The notes beneath the pieces were generated by a model that searched no databases, had not been told where the DNA came from, and worked only from the letters and a program-made list of their open reading frames with translations. DNA of 64,000 bases, taken from the NCBI GenBank assembly GCA_027313705.1, contig DAHVDE010000044.1:33135-97134 (forward strand), in the 5' to 3' direction. The stretch comes from Actinomycetota bacterium. Lineage in GTDB: Bacteria > Actinomycetota > Actinomycetes > Streptosporangiales > Streptosporangiaceae. The position numbers and the translations under genes are program-made. This document shows positions 16,633 through 25,732 of this stretch, one piece after another (the stretch's first letter is position 1; every line of letters begins with the position of its first letter).

Positions 16633-17532
16633 ATGAAACATGACGAGCGGCTCAAGGCGTTCCTCGCCAAGACGGTCAACCTGAACCAGTCCAGGCTCGA
16701 CGACCTCGACGAGAGAGTCACTGCGATTATCAACTGTCTGAGGAAGGACCAGGACTTCGGGCCGCTCGTCAAAACCCATATCCGGCAAGGGTCGTGGGCA
16801 CACCGGACGATCATTAAGCCGCTGCCGGGCGACGAATTTGACGCCGACATCCTCCTTCAGCTGACAGACGTCAAAGAGTGGTCCGAGAATCCTAGATCCT
16901 ATATTAACGAGCTATACCAGGCGTTCAGGCGCTCGGCGACCTACCGGGACAAGGTTCAGAAGAAGACCCGCTGTGTGCGCATTCATTATGCCAATGACTG
17001 CCACGTCGACGTGGTTCCATATCTGGTACGGGGTTTCTTCGGAAATCAGAAAGTCATCATTAACCACACTACCAACGCCTTCGAACGCACTGACCCGGAA
17101 GCATTCACCTCCTGGCTGCAGCGCCAAGACCGGCAAGCAGGCAACAACCTGCGCAAGACAATTCGGCTCCTGAAATACTTGCGAGATCGCCAGAACGCCT
17201 TCTCGGTGCCATCCATCATCCTGACCACCCTGATCGGGAATCAAGTCAGCGGCTGGTGGGCATTCTGGGAAGGCTACAAGGATCTACCCACGGCTTTCAT
17301 GAGACTCATCTGCAGCATGGACAGCTACCTTCAGCAACACGAGAAGATGCCTCCGGTAATCGACCCGAGCCGCCCGGATAGAACATTCAACCATCGATGG
17401 GACGAACGGCGATACGCACACTTCCGAGACGAGATCAGCATGCTCGCCGCCAGAGTGAAAGCGGCTCATGCCGAGGAAGACCAGGCCCGAAGCGCGGCCC
17501 TCTGGCAGAAGGTATTCGGCCCTAACTTCTGA
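16633..17532 (+). CDS. Second tandem CD-NTase lacking the AGS-C domain
   Basis: 299 residues. It aligns without gaps to the first 130 residues of the preceding CD-NTase: GS at 53-54, D70/D72 in FDAD, D126 in CHVDVVPYL. Its catalytic residues are therefore complete. It ends at FGPNF, the same point where the neighbour's AGS-C begins, so it is a stand-alone synthase core. The start is the ATG at 16633, six bases after the upstream stop. Two catalytically intact CD-NTases in one CBASS operon are unusual: they could make different nucleotides, form a heteromer, or be a recent duplication with loss of the sensor. Confidence 0.85.
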   Translation: MKHDERLKAFLAKTVNLNQSRLDDLDERVTAIINCLRKDQDFGPLVKTHIRQGSWAHRTIIKPLPGDEFDADILLQLTDVKEWSENPRSYINELYQAFRRSATYRDKVQKKTRCVRIHYANDCHVDVVPYLVRGFFGNQKVIINHTTNAFERTDPEAFTSWLQRQDRQAGNNLRKTIRLLKYLRDRQNAFSVPSIILTTLIGNQVSGWWAFWEGYKDLPTAFMRLICSMDSYLQQHEKMPPVIDPSRPDRTFNHRWDERRYAHFRDEISMLAARVKAAHAEEDQARSAALWQKVFGPNF

Positions 17533-17647
17533 TAGCGAGCCTAGTAGTCTGAGTGTCACAAGTGATATCGAATGATCTGTTCGCCAGCCCCGTCTCCGTA
17601 CCGTCCAGAACGGTGAACACGTAATCGGCCGACCTGAGCCGCACCAT

Positions 17648-18060
17648 CTATGAATCTGTCGCGTCGCTGTCGGTTTCCAGCACGGTACGAAGCAGCCCGT
17701 AGCCGGGGGTTGCATCGCCAGGACGCACAGCAACTGTTAGCACCTGGGGCTCCGCGAATACGGGTTCGCCGCTTGGTCGGCGCGTATACGCCACTCGGCC
17801 GTAGTCGTCGCCGTCCTGGTGATCGTAGGCCGTCCAGGTGATGGCCTCCTGCTCGTCTTCGCGAAGCGGGTGATTCGATACGGCGCGGGTGGAGATCTCG
17901 CTTGAGCTGATCCGCCAAACCTGCGGGACGGCCAGCACCCACCGTGTTGCACCGATCTCACGAGCCTTGGCGGCGGCCCGGTCCTCGAACGCCGCTGCCG
18001 CGATCACCGCGACCGGCCTCGCCGCCGCAAAGCTCAAGGGCAGGCAGTGCGATGCCGAAT
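17648..18060 (-). pseudogene. C-terminal fragment of an unrecognised gene
   Basis: On the minus strand about 125 codons ending in a TAG at 17650-17648 read like real protein (VIAAAAFEDRAAAKAREIG, then ITWTAYDHQDGDDYGRVAYT). The frame then degrades rightward where it meets the drmB fragment on the other strand. In frame after the stop, a 41-codon reading continues from an ATG at 17647 to 17522. I do not recognise the family. It looks like the stub of a gene cut by the rearrangement that also truncated drmB. The left edge of homology is uncertain. Confidence 0.4.
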
Positions 18061-18107
18061 TCGCCAGCCTGTCCATCCGGGTCGGCAACGCGCTAGACAG
18101 CACGCCG

Positions 18108-18401
18108 GATCGGCTCGCCGCGGCCAGCGACAGCGAGGGCACGCTCGGCGGCCTGGTCGCGCTCGGACAGCGGCGGTTCCTCAAACGGCTGCTCGACCAG
18201 GCCTTCGACGACGCGCTGAGATGCTCATCCGACCCGCTCTGCGCCGAGCACGTGCCGATCGACCCGTCAGCGGAACTGCATGCCGCGGCGTGCCACGCCT
18301 GCCTGTTCGCGTCGGAGACCACCTGCGAGACGAACAACCGGTGGCTGGACCGGGCCGTGCTGGCAGACCTGACCGGTGACGGACTGGCCCTGCCACTATG
18401 A
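18108..18401 (+). pseudogene. drmB: DISARM DrmB (DUF1998) C-terminal fragment
   Basis: About 97 residues match the C-terminal end expected of DrmB/DUF1998 proteins: SDSEGTLGGLVALGQRRFLK, CSSDPLCAEH, then ACHACLFASETTCETNNRWL with its Cys cluster. The rest of this >500-residue protein is missing. An open frame extends left to 17889 but its sequence is unlike DrmB and overlaps the opposing fragment. The stop overlaps the drmC start (ATGA), the native DISARM junction. Without the helicase-associated part it should be inactive. Confidence 0.7.
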
Positions 18402-19189
18402 GCCCGGCACCGCTGCTGAGCGCGGACGACGCCGACTGGGCCAGCCGCGTCGCCGACCAGCTCCCGGCCAGCGATATCCGTCAGCTCGCCCGCGCGGCCG
18501 CTGGCGGCCCGCCCGCCGTCCGGGCACTGCGGGAGCGAGCCGGATCTCCCGTGTTCCGCAGTACCTGCGACCATCTGCTACGGAGGCTGGCAGCAGGATC
18601 GGAGACAGACCCGGCTGATCCGCTGCCCCACGCCGCGGCCCTGGCAGGCATGCTGGCGGGCGCCGGGCGAGCTACCACGCGCGCCAGGACCCACCGGCAG
18701 CTAGACGTCGTCTGGACCGGACCTGAACCCGGGACCGGAGCCAACCGGCTCACCGCCGCTACCATCACCGACCTGATCGGACAAGCCCGGCGGGAGCTGA
18801 CCATCGTCAGCTACGCCACCCGCACCGAGTCGGCCATCGACGCAGCGCTGGCCACCGCGGCCGGACGCGGCGTGGAGATCACCCTGCTTGTCGAGCGGAC
18901 CGAGGACAACCCCTCCTACACCGCCACCGGATCGCCATTCCCCGGACTCGCCGCCACCCGGCTGCACTGGCCAGCCAGCCAGCGCCCGCCAGGCGCTGCG
19001 CTGCACGCCAAGATCATAGTCGTCGACGACCGGATCGCACTCGTTGGCAGCGCGAACTTCACCACCCGAGCCATGGAGTCGAACCTTGAGTGCGGTTTCC
19101 TTGTCCGGGGCGGCCCGCAGCCAGCGGCCATCCGGCACCATCTCATCGCCCTGCTGGACGCTGGCCACCTCCGGCGGCTGCCTGGCTAA
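18398..19189 (+). CDS. drmC: DISARM protein DrmC, phospholipase D-like
   Basis: 263 residues. The C-terminal half is a PLD-fold domain: one HKD-type motif LHAKIIVVDDRIALVGSANF (His, Lys, Asp positions present), preceded by TIVSYATRTESAIDAALATA and a VEITLLVER strand. The N-terminal half has the Leu/Asp-rich pattern of DrmC. In DISARM, DrmC supports phage restriction with DrmA/DrmB but is not always essential. Here drmA, most of drmB, and any methylase are absent, so the system is a remnant unless drmC has been retained for another role. The stop lies one base before a 24-bp direct repeat. Confidence 0.82.
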   Translation: MSPAPLLSADDADWASRVADQLPASDIRQLARAAAGGPPAVRALRERAGSPVFRSTCDHLLRRLAAGSETDPADPLPHAAALAGMLAGAGRATTRARTHRQLDVVWTGPEPGTGANRLTAATITDLIGQARRELTIVSYATRTESAIDAALATAAGRGVEITLLVERTEDNPSYTATGSPFPGLAATRLHWPASQRPPGAALHAKIIVVDDRIALVGSANFTTRAMESNLECGFLVRGGPQPAAIRHHLIALLDAGHLRRLPG

Positions 19190-19190
19190 G

Positions 19191-19214
19191 AGCGAGACGG
19201 CCGGTCGCGGCGTG
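19191..19214. repeat. 24-bp direct repeat, left copy
   Basis: A 24-base word starting AGCGAGACGGCC and ending GCGGCGTG, identical to the copy at 20634-20657. It begins one base after the drmC stop codon. Confidence 0.9.
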
Positions 19215-19582
19215 ATTCGGCTCACGATCATGGAGTCACGACCGGGACGTTGCGCTGACCTGCCGTTTCCCGACGTGCGGCGAGTGTAGGGCGCACTAAG
19301 CCGAGCCGTAGAATTGCCTGGCGCCTCCGTATGTGCGGATGGTGAAGACCTACTCGGCTGCAACGGTGCGAAGATCGCGTACTCGTCGCGGTAGGGCCGC
19401 GGGATATCAGCGCATCCGGTCGTTGCCTGTCGATAACGCGGGCCAACGCACGGTGTAGAACTCGGGCACTGAGCCGAGCCACCATTTCTCGTGCGACCTG
19501 GACATGTATACCCGTGAGGTATAAAAGGTAACCTACACGACAGGCTGGCAACAAGGGGTTAAGTATTGATGGAGCATAAGAA
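19215..19582. other. Gene-free leader of the inserted segment
   Basis: 368 bases between the left direct repeat and the DUF3800 gene. G+C drops toward the right (runs such as GTATAAAAGGTAAC at ~19518). A promoter for the DUF3800 gene probably lies here; no coding frame is convincing. Confidence 0.5.
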
Positions 19583-20605
19583 ATGAGCCTGATGATCCTC
19601 CCGAAGGTTTATGTCGATGAATCCAACAGTACGGGCGAGAATCTACTTGACCCTTCACAGCCAGTTTTCGGTCTAGCGTCGGTCAATATTCAAGATGACC
19701 TAGCTACCACATTGGTCGATGATGTCAAGAGTCAACTTCCCAAAGGGCATGGCGAACCAAAGTATACCGCCCTCGCAAAGACTGGGCGCGGACGAGCGGC
19801 ATTGCTGGAGTGCTTCAGCAGGCTACCTGGCGACAGCGTGCGAGTCTATGTAGCGCATAAACGATTTATGGTGGAATCAAAGATGGTTGATCTGCTCATT
19901 GAGCCCAGGGCATATAAAGACGGCTACAACATGTATGAAGACGGTGCGGCTGTCGCGTTTGCCAACTTGATGAACGTTGTCGGCCCAGTGCTCGGAGATA
20001 AGTTGGCCTACGACAAGATGCTTTCAACCTTCGTGAAAGCGGTTCGCAGCAATAGTCAAGCAACTGTGGACGACTTGTTTACAGCGATCGATAGCTATTG
20101 CCAGACGGCAACGCCCGAGTGGCGCGAAACTATAGATCTCTTCATGTACATGCGGGATGAAGCTGAAGATCTTATCAAAGACATTGCCTGCGGGCGCCAG
20201 CGCGATGAACTTGATCCCGCCATTCCTTGTCTCGCCGCGCTGGTGTGGGACGTTGGGCGGAGAATAGGCCAGTTTATGCTAATTCATGACACATCAAAAA
20301 TTGTAGCAAGACATGCACTGAAGCTCCTGAATACTAACGAGCTTCCCGATCCCACGCGTCCCGGAAGGCTTATGTCCTCGCTGCCCGCGATTACGATTGA
20401 ATTCTCAGACAGCAAGGGAGCCCCCCAACTGCAACTCGCTGACTGGGTTGCAGGCGCTGGTCGGCAATGGGCCACCGAACTAATTTGGAAAAAGGGTGAT
20501 CTGTTTTCTGGCAACCTGGGCCCGATCGTGAAGGAATGGCTAATCGGCGGCCTCTGGCCAGATCCAGACACTATAGAGAACCCGAGTCCCCCGAATCTCC
20601 CCTGA
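19583..20605 (+). CDS. DUF3800 domain protein, lower-GC cargo gene
   Basis: 340 residues; ATG with GGAG eight bases upstream. It has the DUF3800 pattern: an acidic start KVYVDESNSTGEN, and C-terminal TIEFSDSKGAPQLQLADWVA, where Asp and Gln-Leu-Ala-Asp residues belong to an RNase H-like fold. DUF3800 proteins are frequent in defence islands and mobile elements, but the activity is not established; a nuclease is suspected. Codon use is clearly less GC-biased than in all neighbours, indicating recent transfer, and the gene is bracketed by 24-bp direct repeats. Confidence 0.85.
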   Translation: MSLMILPKVYVDESNSTGENLLDPSQPVFGLASVNIQDDLATTLVDDVKSQLPKGHGEPKYTALAKTGRGRAALLECFSRLPGDSVRVYVAHKRFMVESKMVDLLIEPRAYKDGYNMYEDGAAVAFANLMNVVGPVLGDKLAYDKMLSTFVKAVRSNSQATVDDLFTAIDSYCQTATPEWRETIDLFMYMRDEAEDLIKDIACGRQRDELDPAIPCLAALVWDVGRRIGQFMLIHDTSKIVARHALKLLNTNELPDPTRPGRLMSSLPAITIEFSDSKGAPQLQLADWVAGAGRQWATELIWKKGDLFSGNLGPIVKEWLIGGLWPDPDTIENPSPPNLP

Positions 20606-20633
20606 GTCCCGCCCCTGAGAGGGGTTGCTGTCA

Positions 20634-20657
20634 AGCGAGACGGCCGGTCGCGGCGTG
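20634..20657. repeat. 24-bp direct repeat, right copy
   Basis: Identical to 19191-19214. It ends five bases before the stop codon of the convergent toprim gene. A small hairpin (CCCCT-GAG-AGGGG, 20612-20624) just to its left could terminate the DUF3800 transcript. Confidence 0.9.
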
Positions 20658-20662
20658 CCTGG

Positions 20663-21928
20663 CTACAGAATGTGGCGCAAAGCCGAGCGGGCCGGGGCTT
20701 CTTGTTCGATGACGTATCCGCGTTCCAAGCAGGCTCGCGCCAGCGCCCCGACACTGTCATCACGTCCGGCAAAGCGGCCGATGCGGTCGCGGAGCTCCGC
20801 GCTGAATGCGGGGCCGGGGACGTGGTCGGCGGTGCCGATGTCGATAACGGTACGGCGAATGCTGGCCGGCAGGCTGTCGTGGATGCGTCCGGCAATGGCT
20901 ACGCCTCCGAGGTCGGCGTCGGGACAGATCACGACGTGCTCGACCGTGGCGGCGACCTCATTGACAATGTCGAGGATGGGCTTGGGCGGCTGGCCGTGGC
21001 ACCAGATCAGGGCTACGGCGGGGTAACTGTCGCATATGGCTTCGGCTGCTTGCCTGTTCTCGATCACGAGCAGGCAGCGGGTGCCTGGTGCGGCACTGGC
21101 TGTGATCTGGCGGTTCGCGGGCAGCCGGATGTCGTGCGGGCCTGGCCAGCCGCTGAAGTCCAGGGTCCGCTCGCCGATGCGGGCGCGGAGAGGGCCGCCG
21201 AGACCGACGTAGGGGTTGCGGCTGACGCCGAGGATCACCAGTGCGTCGGCCTCGAAACCAGCATCCGCCAGCAACCTGGGAAGATCGTCGCGGGCCTTCG
21301 TGTTTCCTGCGTGATGCTGGACGAAGGCGCGGGCACCGTCGTGGTGACGGTCAGCGCGCAAGTCCTCGGCGGCACGGACGATCCAGGTCAGGCGGGGGTC
21401 CTTGGCTGGAATGGCCAGCGCTTCGGCCACTCCTGGCCATTCGCTGCTCAGCGCTTCCCGGAGTTCGGCGGCTTGGTCGCTCAGCTTGTGCTGGTTAGCA
21501 CGGCGTGCGTCCCGGTCCGCTGCGATGCGGCCAGAGAGCGCGGAGTGTGGTGTCCAGGTCCGCGGTGGCTGGCGGATGACGCCAGAGCGGTAGTCGTGAT
21601 CGAGCGCGACGCAGCCGCTTCGGGCGAGCGCGAGGGCGACGACTGACGCGCGGTCACCGAAGGTACTGGTGACAGTAGCCCAGTAGCGGACCGTACTAGT
21701 CGCCCAGCGCCACTCGCTGTCGGTTAGCAGCCCGCCTGGCCGTTCCGGCTCAACCGGGGGGTCAGCCCGGAGCTGAACCCGGCGGACTTTCGGATTCCCG
21801 GAGCGATCTTGAGCGAAGGTGCCGTCGGGGTTGGAAGCCTGTGCGTATGCGAGGAGGCCTTCCGGCACGCCCGGGTGTCCGCGGAGCGGAAACTCGCCGT
21901 TCGGTGTGGATGATGGTGCTTCGGTCAC
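20663..21928 (-). CDS. jetD: Wadjet-like toprim nuclease subunit (JetD-type)
   Basis: 421 residues. The C-terminal ~150 residues carry toprim-type motifs: Glu in RCLLVIENRQAAEAI, then IWCHGQPPKPILDIVNE and the acidic VVICPDADLGGVAIAG. The order and the HGQPP segment resemble DUF2399/DUF2220 toprim proteins of Wadjet systems, in which JetD cleaves DNA once the SMC motor has extruded a plasmid loop. The N-terminal half is Arg-rich and likely binds DNA. The start overlaps the SMC gene's stop (ATGA); it is the last gene of the five-gene operon and is convergent to drmC/DUF3800. Confidence 0.75.
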   Translation of the reverse strand: MTEAPSSTPNGEFPLRGHPGVPEGLLAYAQASNPDGTFAQDRSGNPKVRRVQLRADPPVEPERPGGLLTDSEWRWATSTVRYWATVTSTFGDRASVVALALARSGCVALDHDYRSGVIRQPPRTWTPHSALSGRIAADRDARRANQHKLSDQAAELREALSSEWPGVAEALAIPAKDPRLTWIVRAAEDLRADRHHDGARAFVQHHAGNTKARDDLPRLLADAGFEADALVILGVSRNPYVGLGGPLRARIGERTLDFSGWPGPHDIRLPANRQITASAAPGTRCLLVIENRQAAEAICDSYPAVALIWCHGQPPKPILDIVNEVAATVEHVVICPDADLGGVAIAGRIHDSLPASIRRTVIDIGTADHVPGPAFSAELRDRIGRFAGRDDSVGALARACLERGYVIEQEAPARSALRHIL

Positions 21929-24900
21929 GCAGCGCTCTCATCCCCGTCGAAACCGGCCGATCCGAGTTCTGGCCGGTATGAGGCCAGCCAATTGCGCAGC
22001 ATTTCAACGCGGGCATGGTTAGATTCGTCGCCGACGATGACCGGAGCCTCGTTGAAGGCCAGAGTGTCGGAACTTCGGCGGAGCCTGATGTAAAGACCGG
22101 ACGCCTCGATGGCGTAGCGTTCCATATCATCCTGCAGGGCTCCTACGACGGTGATGTTCCGGTCCCGGCCGATACGCTCGAACAGGGCCACGGCTTCCCG
22201 CCGGTGCTGTGTTCCGAGGTTGCGGCCAAGTTCGTCGAGGATGACAAGCAGCGGTCGTTCCCCGCCGCCCGCCAGCGCAGCGGCGCAGACCAGCTTGACG
22301 GCCTTTTCGTCCATCTGAGCGGTGTTGCCGCGCAGGTTGTAGCCCGACATCCGCTTACCCTCAGCACGGCGCCACTTCGGCGTTACGGTCCATTGCCAGG
22401 GCTTATCCGGCTCTGCGGGCGGATCTGGTTCTGGGTACTCCAGGTCAGCGCCATAGCCGCCGTATGCCTGGTCAAGCCGGTCGAATTCCTTCGCGACTTG
22501 CTTCAGGGTTGACTTGATTCCCTGCGCGAGCGAGGCCCGATGCGCGCGGGTTGTTCGTTCCGCTTCGGCCAGGCCGTCACGGGCTTGCCCGAGATAGTTG
22601 GTGCGTTCGGCGCGCTGCGCATTGATCTTGCCCTGCTCGTACGTGTCCTGCTGCTCAGTCTGGTTCAGGTGCGTATGCAGCGCCCGCAGCAGGGAGGGCA
22701 CCAGTCCGACCCGGGTCTCCAGGCCACCACGCCGCCACCTTTGCTCAATGAGGAGCTCGCGGATCTCAGCGGTCATCTCCTCATGAGGTGCTCCCTCCGG
22801 AAAGCACCTCATGACCGCTTCATTGAGCTGATGGCAGGCTTCTTCGTTCCACTGGCCAATGGTCCGCGATCGCTGGTTCTCGTGCAGCATCAGGAGGAAC
22901 TGACGGGCCGCCTCTGTTGAATCACCCCATGCTGCCTCGCGGGCACGGAGATCCAGGAGATCACGTTCGGCGGTGAACGTGGCGATCTGATTCCTCGTTT
23001 TGTCCAGATCGGCCTCGATGCGGCTCTGGGCACTCCTGAGATTGCCAATCTGAGCCTCCCGGCCCGCTGCCACGCCGAGCTTCTCGACATATTCGGCGCG
23101 GGCGGCGGTCAACTCCGGGGCGAGGGTTTCGCGCTGTGTTTGCCGTTGCTCGTTCTCGCTCCTCAGCTTCGTGATCGTCCCACCGATCCTGTCTGCGGCT
23201 TCCGCTGACTCAGCCGCCTGTTTGCGGGTCTCCGCTAGCTGGAGGGCAGCGCGGGCCGAGCGAACTGTCTTGGCCGCAGCCGCGGCCGCCTGCGCCGCCG
23301 TCTGATGCTCGTTCCTGGCAGTGGCGATGCGGGTCGCCCGGCCGGTGAGGGGTTCGGCCAGGCCGCCGATGACGATCACGCGCGCGGCCTCGTCGACAAA
23401 GCCGTCTGCGGAGCCAGGTCGCTCAGCGAGGACGGACAAGAACTCGGAGAGGCCGAACCGGGGCCCCTCGCTGTCCGGTAGTTCCCCGCTGCCCGCCTGC
23501 TGGGGCGGATCGGCGAGGATCAGCACGGAACCGGGGAGCCCCGCAAGTTCCCTGCGGGCGTCTGTTGCGTCGTCGGCGTCTACCACGACCGCGTCCCGGT
23601 AGATCATCAAGCGCGGCTCCCACGCCGCGCGCTGGTCCGCGTCGAGTTCCACGGTGTCCAGCAGCGCCGCTGCCGAGATTCCCGCGTCGCTCAGGCACCG
23701 CAACTGAGCGGCGGCAAGGTCCTTTCCGGCTTCTGCGGCGGCGAGCCGGTCCCGTGCTTTGCGTTCCAGATCAGCGGCCACAGCCTGCGCCGAGACCTCA
23801 TGTTCCAGGTCCCGCTGAGCTTGTTCGAACTCAGCCAAGGCGTCCTGCGCACTGCGGCCGTCGGCCACGCGGGCCTGCTCTAGCAGCACGCGCCGCTGCT
23901 TGGCCAGGTCCTCAAGCCTGCCCGCCTGGACCTGGATCTGCGTGTCAAGATCCCGGTCGCGAGCGTCCAATTCCTTCCATTGACGCTCCGCTTCACGGAC
24001 GCTCCGCCCGATTTCCTCATCATCGGCCAGCGCGGCTAGTTCCTTCTTGGCTGCCTCCAGCCTCTGGTCGAGTTCTTTCGTCTCCCGGCCGAGTCTGGCC
24101 AGCTCGGAATCGATCCGCGCATCGCGGTCCGCGCCGTCAGCAAGGTGGCGGGCACAACGCGTGCGCCATGCCACGCCTGCCGTCCCCAGCATCTGGCGGG
24201 CATTGGCCCGGTTAGTAATGCCATCCTCGACGATCTTCATTTCCCGTTCCCAGCGGGCGAGATCGCTTTCAGCTTCCCGCACTCTGGAGTGGTGGGTGTG
24301 CTCAGCCGAGCGCAACGCCTGCTCGTCGACCAGTTCACGGTCAATACCCGTGAGGGTCGCGATCGCGTGGAAGATCCGGGCCGGGGTCAGCTCGTTCAGG
24401 GGCTGTGCCAGCAGATTCGCCGCCGCGCTGGTTCTTACCGAGGTGGACAAGAACGACACGCAGCGCACCGTGTTGCCGTAGAGCACGGTGGAGAGCCGGT
24501 TCGCATGAAAATCGGTTCGCCCGTTGCTGGGAGGAAGCGCCTCCCACAGCGCGTCTGCTCCGCTGGCCCGCTCAACCTCACTTGACCCGAACGGGACGTA
24601 GAGGCCATCGCGCCACCGCAGCTGCAAATGCGGTGCCTTGCGGTTGATGCGCAGCCAGACGGTCAGGGCACTTGTCTCCAGCTCCGCTACCGTACTCGCG
24701 GCGGGGCCAGCGAACACGCCGATGATGTAGCCGCGGTCGGCGTTGGAGAACCGCTCTTCCTGGGCGGCGAGTTCTGCGGTGAACAGCAGTTCGGCAGCCT
24801 GAGGCGCGCCACTGGCCAGCTTCCACTGCTCATCGGCGTGCAGGAGGCTCAGCCCGGCGATGAAGGACGATTTGCCTGCCCCGTTAGAGTCGGTGGGCCC

Positions 24901-25062
24901 CTGGCCAGCGACCGTTACCAGGCCCTGGCTGATCATCGGTACAGGATGCGCCGACAGCCGGGAGACGTCGACAACCTGGGCGCCCACTAGGACCCGGCCG
25001 CCTACGACATCGACGGGCCCGGAAGCGACATCGGTGTCTGCCCATGCGGGGGATCTACCCAT
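21925..25062 (-). CDS. jetC: Wadjet-like SMC/SbcC-type ATPase (JetC-type)
   Basis: 1,045 residues from the ATG at 25062, overlapping the upstream stop; an open frame extends to 25134 but would overlap the previous gene further. Walker A GPTDSNGAGKSSF is at ~55-67. Long heptad-rich stretches (~255-460 and ~610-870) flank a central globular region in place of a hinge. The C-terminal head holds Walker B LLVILDELGRNLG and a conserved QDDMERYA segment. This is the expected architecture of the loop-extruding motor of Wadjet/MukB-like systems that eliminate plasmids. It sits between a winged-helix gene and the toprim gene, all overlapping. Confidence 0.85.
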   Translation of the reverse strand: MGRSPAWADTDVASGPVDVVGGRVLVGAQVVDVSRLSAHPVPMISQGLVTVAGQGPTDSNGAGKSSFIAGLSLLHADEQWKLASGAPQAAELLFTAELAAQEERFSNADRGYIIGVFAGPAASTVAELETSALTVWLRINRKAPHLQLRWRDGLYVPFGSSEVERASGADALWEALPPSNGRTDFHANRLSTVLYGNTVRCVSFLSTSVRTSAAANLLAQPLNELTPARIFHAIATLTGIDRELVDEQALRSAEHTHHSRVREAESDLARWEREMKIVEDGITNRANARQMLGTAGVAWRTRCARHLADGADRDARIDSELARLGRETKELDQRLEAAKKELAALADDEEIGRSVREAERQWKELDARDRDLDTQIQVQAGRLEDLAKQRRVLLEQARVADGRSAQDALAEFEQAQRDLEHEVSAQAVAADLERKARDRLAAAEAGKDLAAAQLRCLSDAGISAAALLDTVELDADQRAAWEPRLMIYRDAVVVDADDATDARRELAGLPGSVLILADPPQQAGSGELPDSEGPRFGLSEFLSVLAERPGSADGFVDEAARVIVIGGLAEPLTGRATRIATARNEHQTAAQAAAAAAKTVRSARAALQLAETRKQAAESAEAADRIGGTITKLRSENEQRQTQRETLAPELTAARAEYVEKLGVAAGREAQIGNLRSAQSRIEADLDKTRNQIATFTAERDLLDLRAREAAWGDSTEAARQFLLMLHENQRSRTIGQWNEEACHQLNEAVMRCFPEGAPHEEMTAEIRELLIEQRWRRGGLETRVGLVPSLLRALHTHLNQTEQQDTYEQGKINAQRAERTNYLGQARDGLAEAERTTRAHRASLAQGIKSTLKQVAKEFDRLDQAYGGYGADLEYPEPDPPAEPDKPWQWTVTPKWRRAEGKRMSGYNLRGNTAQMDEKAVKLVCAAALAGGGERPLLVILDELGRNLGTQHRREAVALFERIGRDRNITVVGALQDDMERYAIEASGLYIRLRRSSDTLAFNEAPVIVGDESNHARVEMLRNWLASYRPELGSAGFDGDESAA

Positions 25063-25732
25063 CGCGGCCTGGCCGAGTGCTTGTACGACGTGCGCGGATT
25101 GCTGCCGCGAGCGGGCTGTCCGGGGCGGCAGCAAGTATTAGCTCCTGCTGCAGGCGCCCCCTGGCCGCCGGCGTCAGGCGATGCAACTGCGGCCCGGGCA
25201 GATACCCGGCGCCCTTCACGCCCGCCTTACCCCGGTCAGATACGAGATGCACCAGTCCTGCTGCCCGTAGCCGCTGCAGCGCCAGACGCACCTCGGTGCG
25301 CGGCAGCTGGGTGTAGCGGAACAAATCGTCCATAGATGTCAGGTGGCCGGACGTCCACGAATCACTTTCCAGGCCACCTCGGCTCCGGGGGATCGCCACT
25401 GAGTGAATAAGGACGAGGACAAGCACTGCGCGGTCGATGACCGGCAGCGGCTGCCAGCCGCTCCTGACAAGCTCGTCGGTAATCTCATCTCGGTATCCCG
25501 ACGTCCAGCGGACTGGCGCGACTTGCACGAGGGTCCGCCCGGTCAGGCGCAGCACAAGTTCGAGGTGGCGGCGAAGCGGAGCGTTCCGCAAGGCGGCCAT
25601 CTGCGCCTCATGGACAGGATTAGGGCTGTGCTCCACGGCCGCGTAGGCGGCGAGCACTTCATCACGCTGCTGATCGCTCAGCTCAGCCAGGACTGGTCCG
25701 AACAACGGATCTTCCCCGTCAGGCACCGTCAT
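25055..25732 (-). CDS. jetB: Wadjet-like winged-helix subunit (JetB/kite-type)
   Basis: 225 residues. The middle and C-terminal parts read as winged helices: MDDLFRYTQLPRTEVRLALQ, RLRAAGLVHLVSDRGKAG. This matches the size (about 220-240) and position of JetB, the kite-like partner of the SMC head and kleisin. Its start overlaps the upstream 188-residue gene (ATGA). Sequence alone does not show which Wadjet type it belongs to. Confidence 0.65.
   Translation of the reverse strand: MTVPDGEDPLFGPVLAELSDQQRDEVLAAYAAVEHSPNPVHEAQMAALRNAPLRRHLELVLRLTGRTLVQVAPVRWTSGYRDEITDELVRSGWQPLPVIDRAVLVLVLIHSVAIPRSRGGLESDSWTSGHLTSMDDLFRYTQLPRTEVRLALQRLRAAGLVHLVSDRGKAGVKGAGYLPGPQLHRLTPAARGRLQQELILAAAPDSPLAAAIRARRTSTRPGRDG

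Noticed and set aside
17889..18107. Full 170-residue reading of the drmB fragment
   Set aside because: The first ~73 codons do not resemble DrmB and overlap better-looking coding on the other strand.
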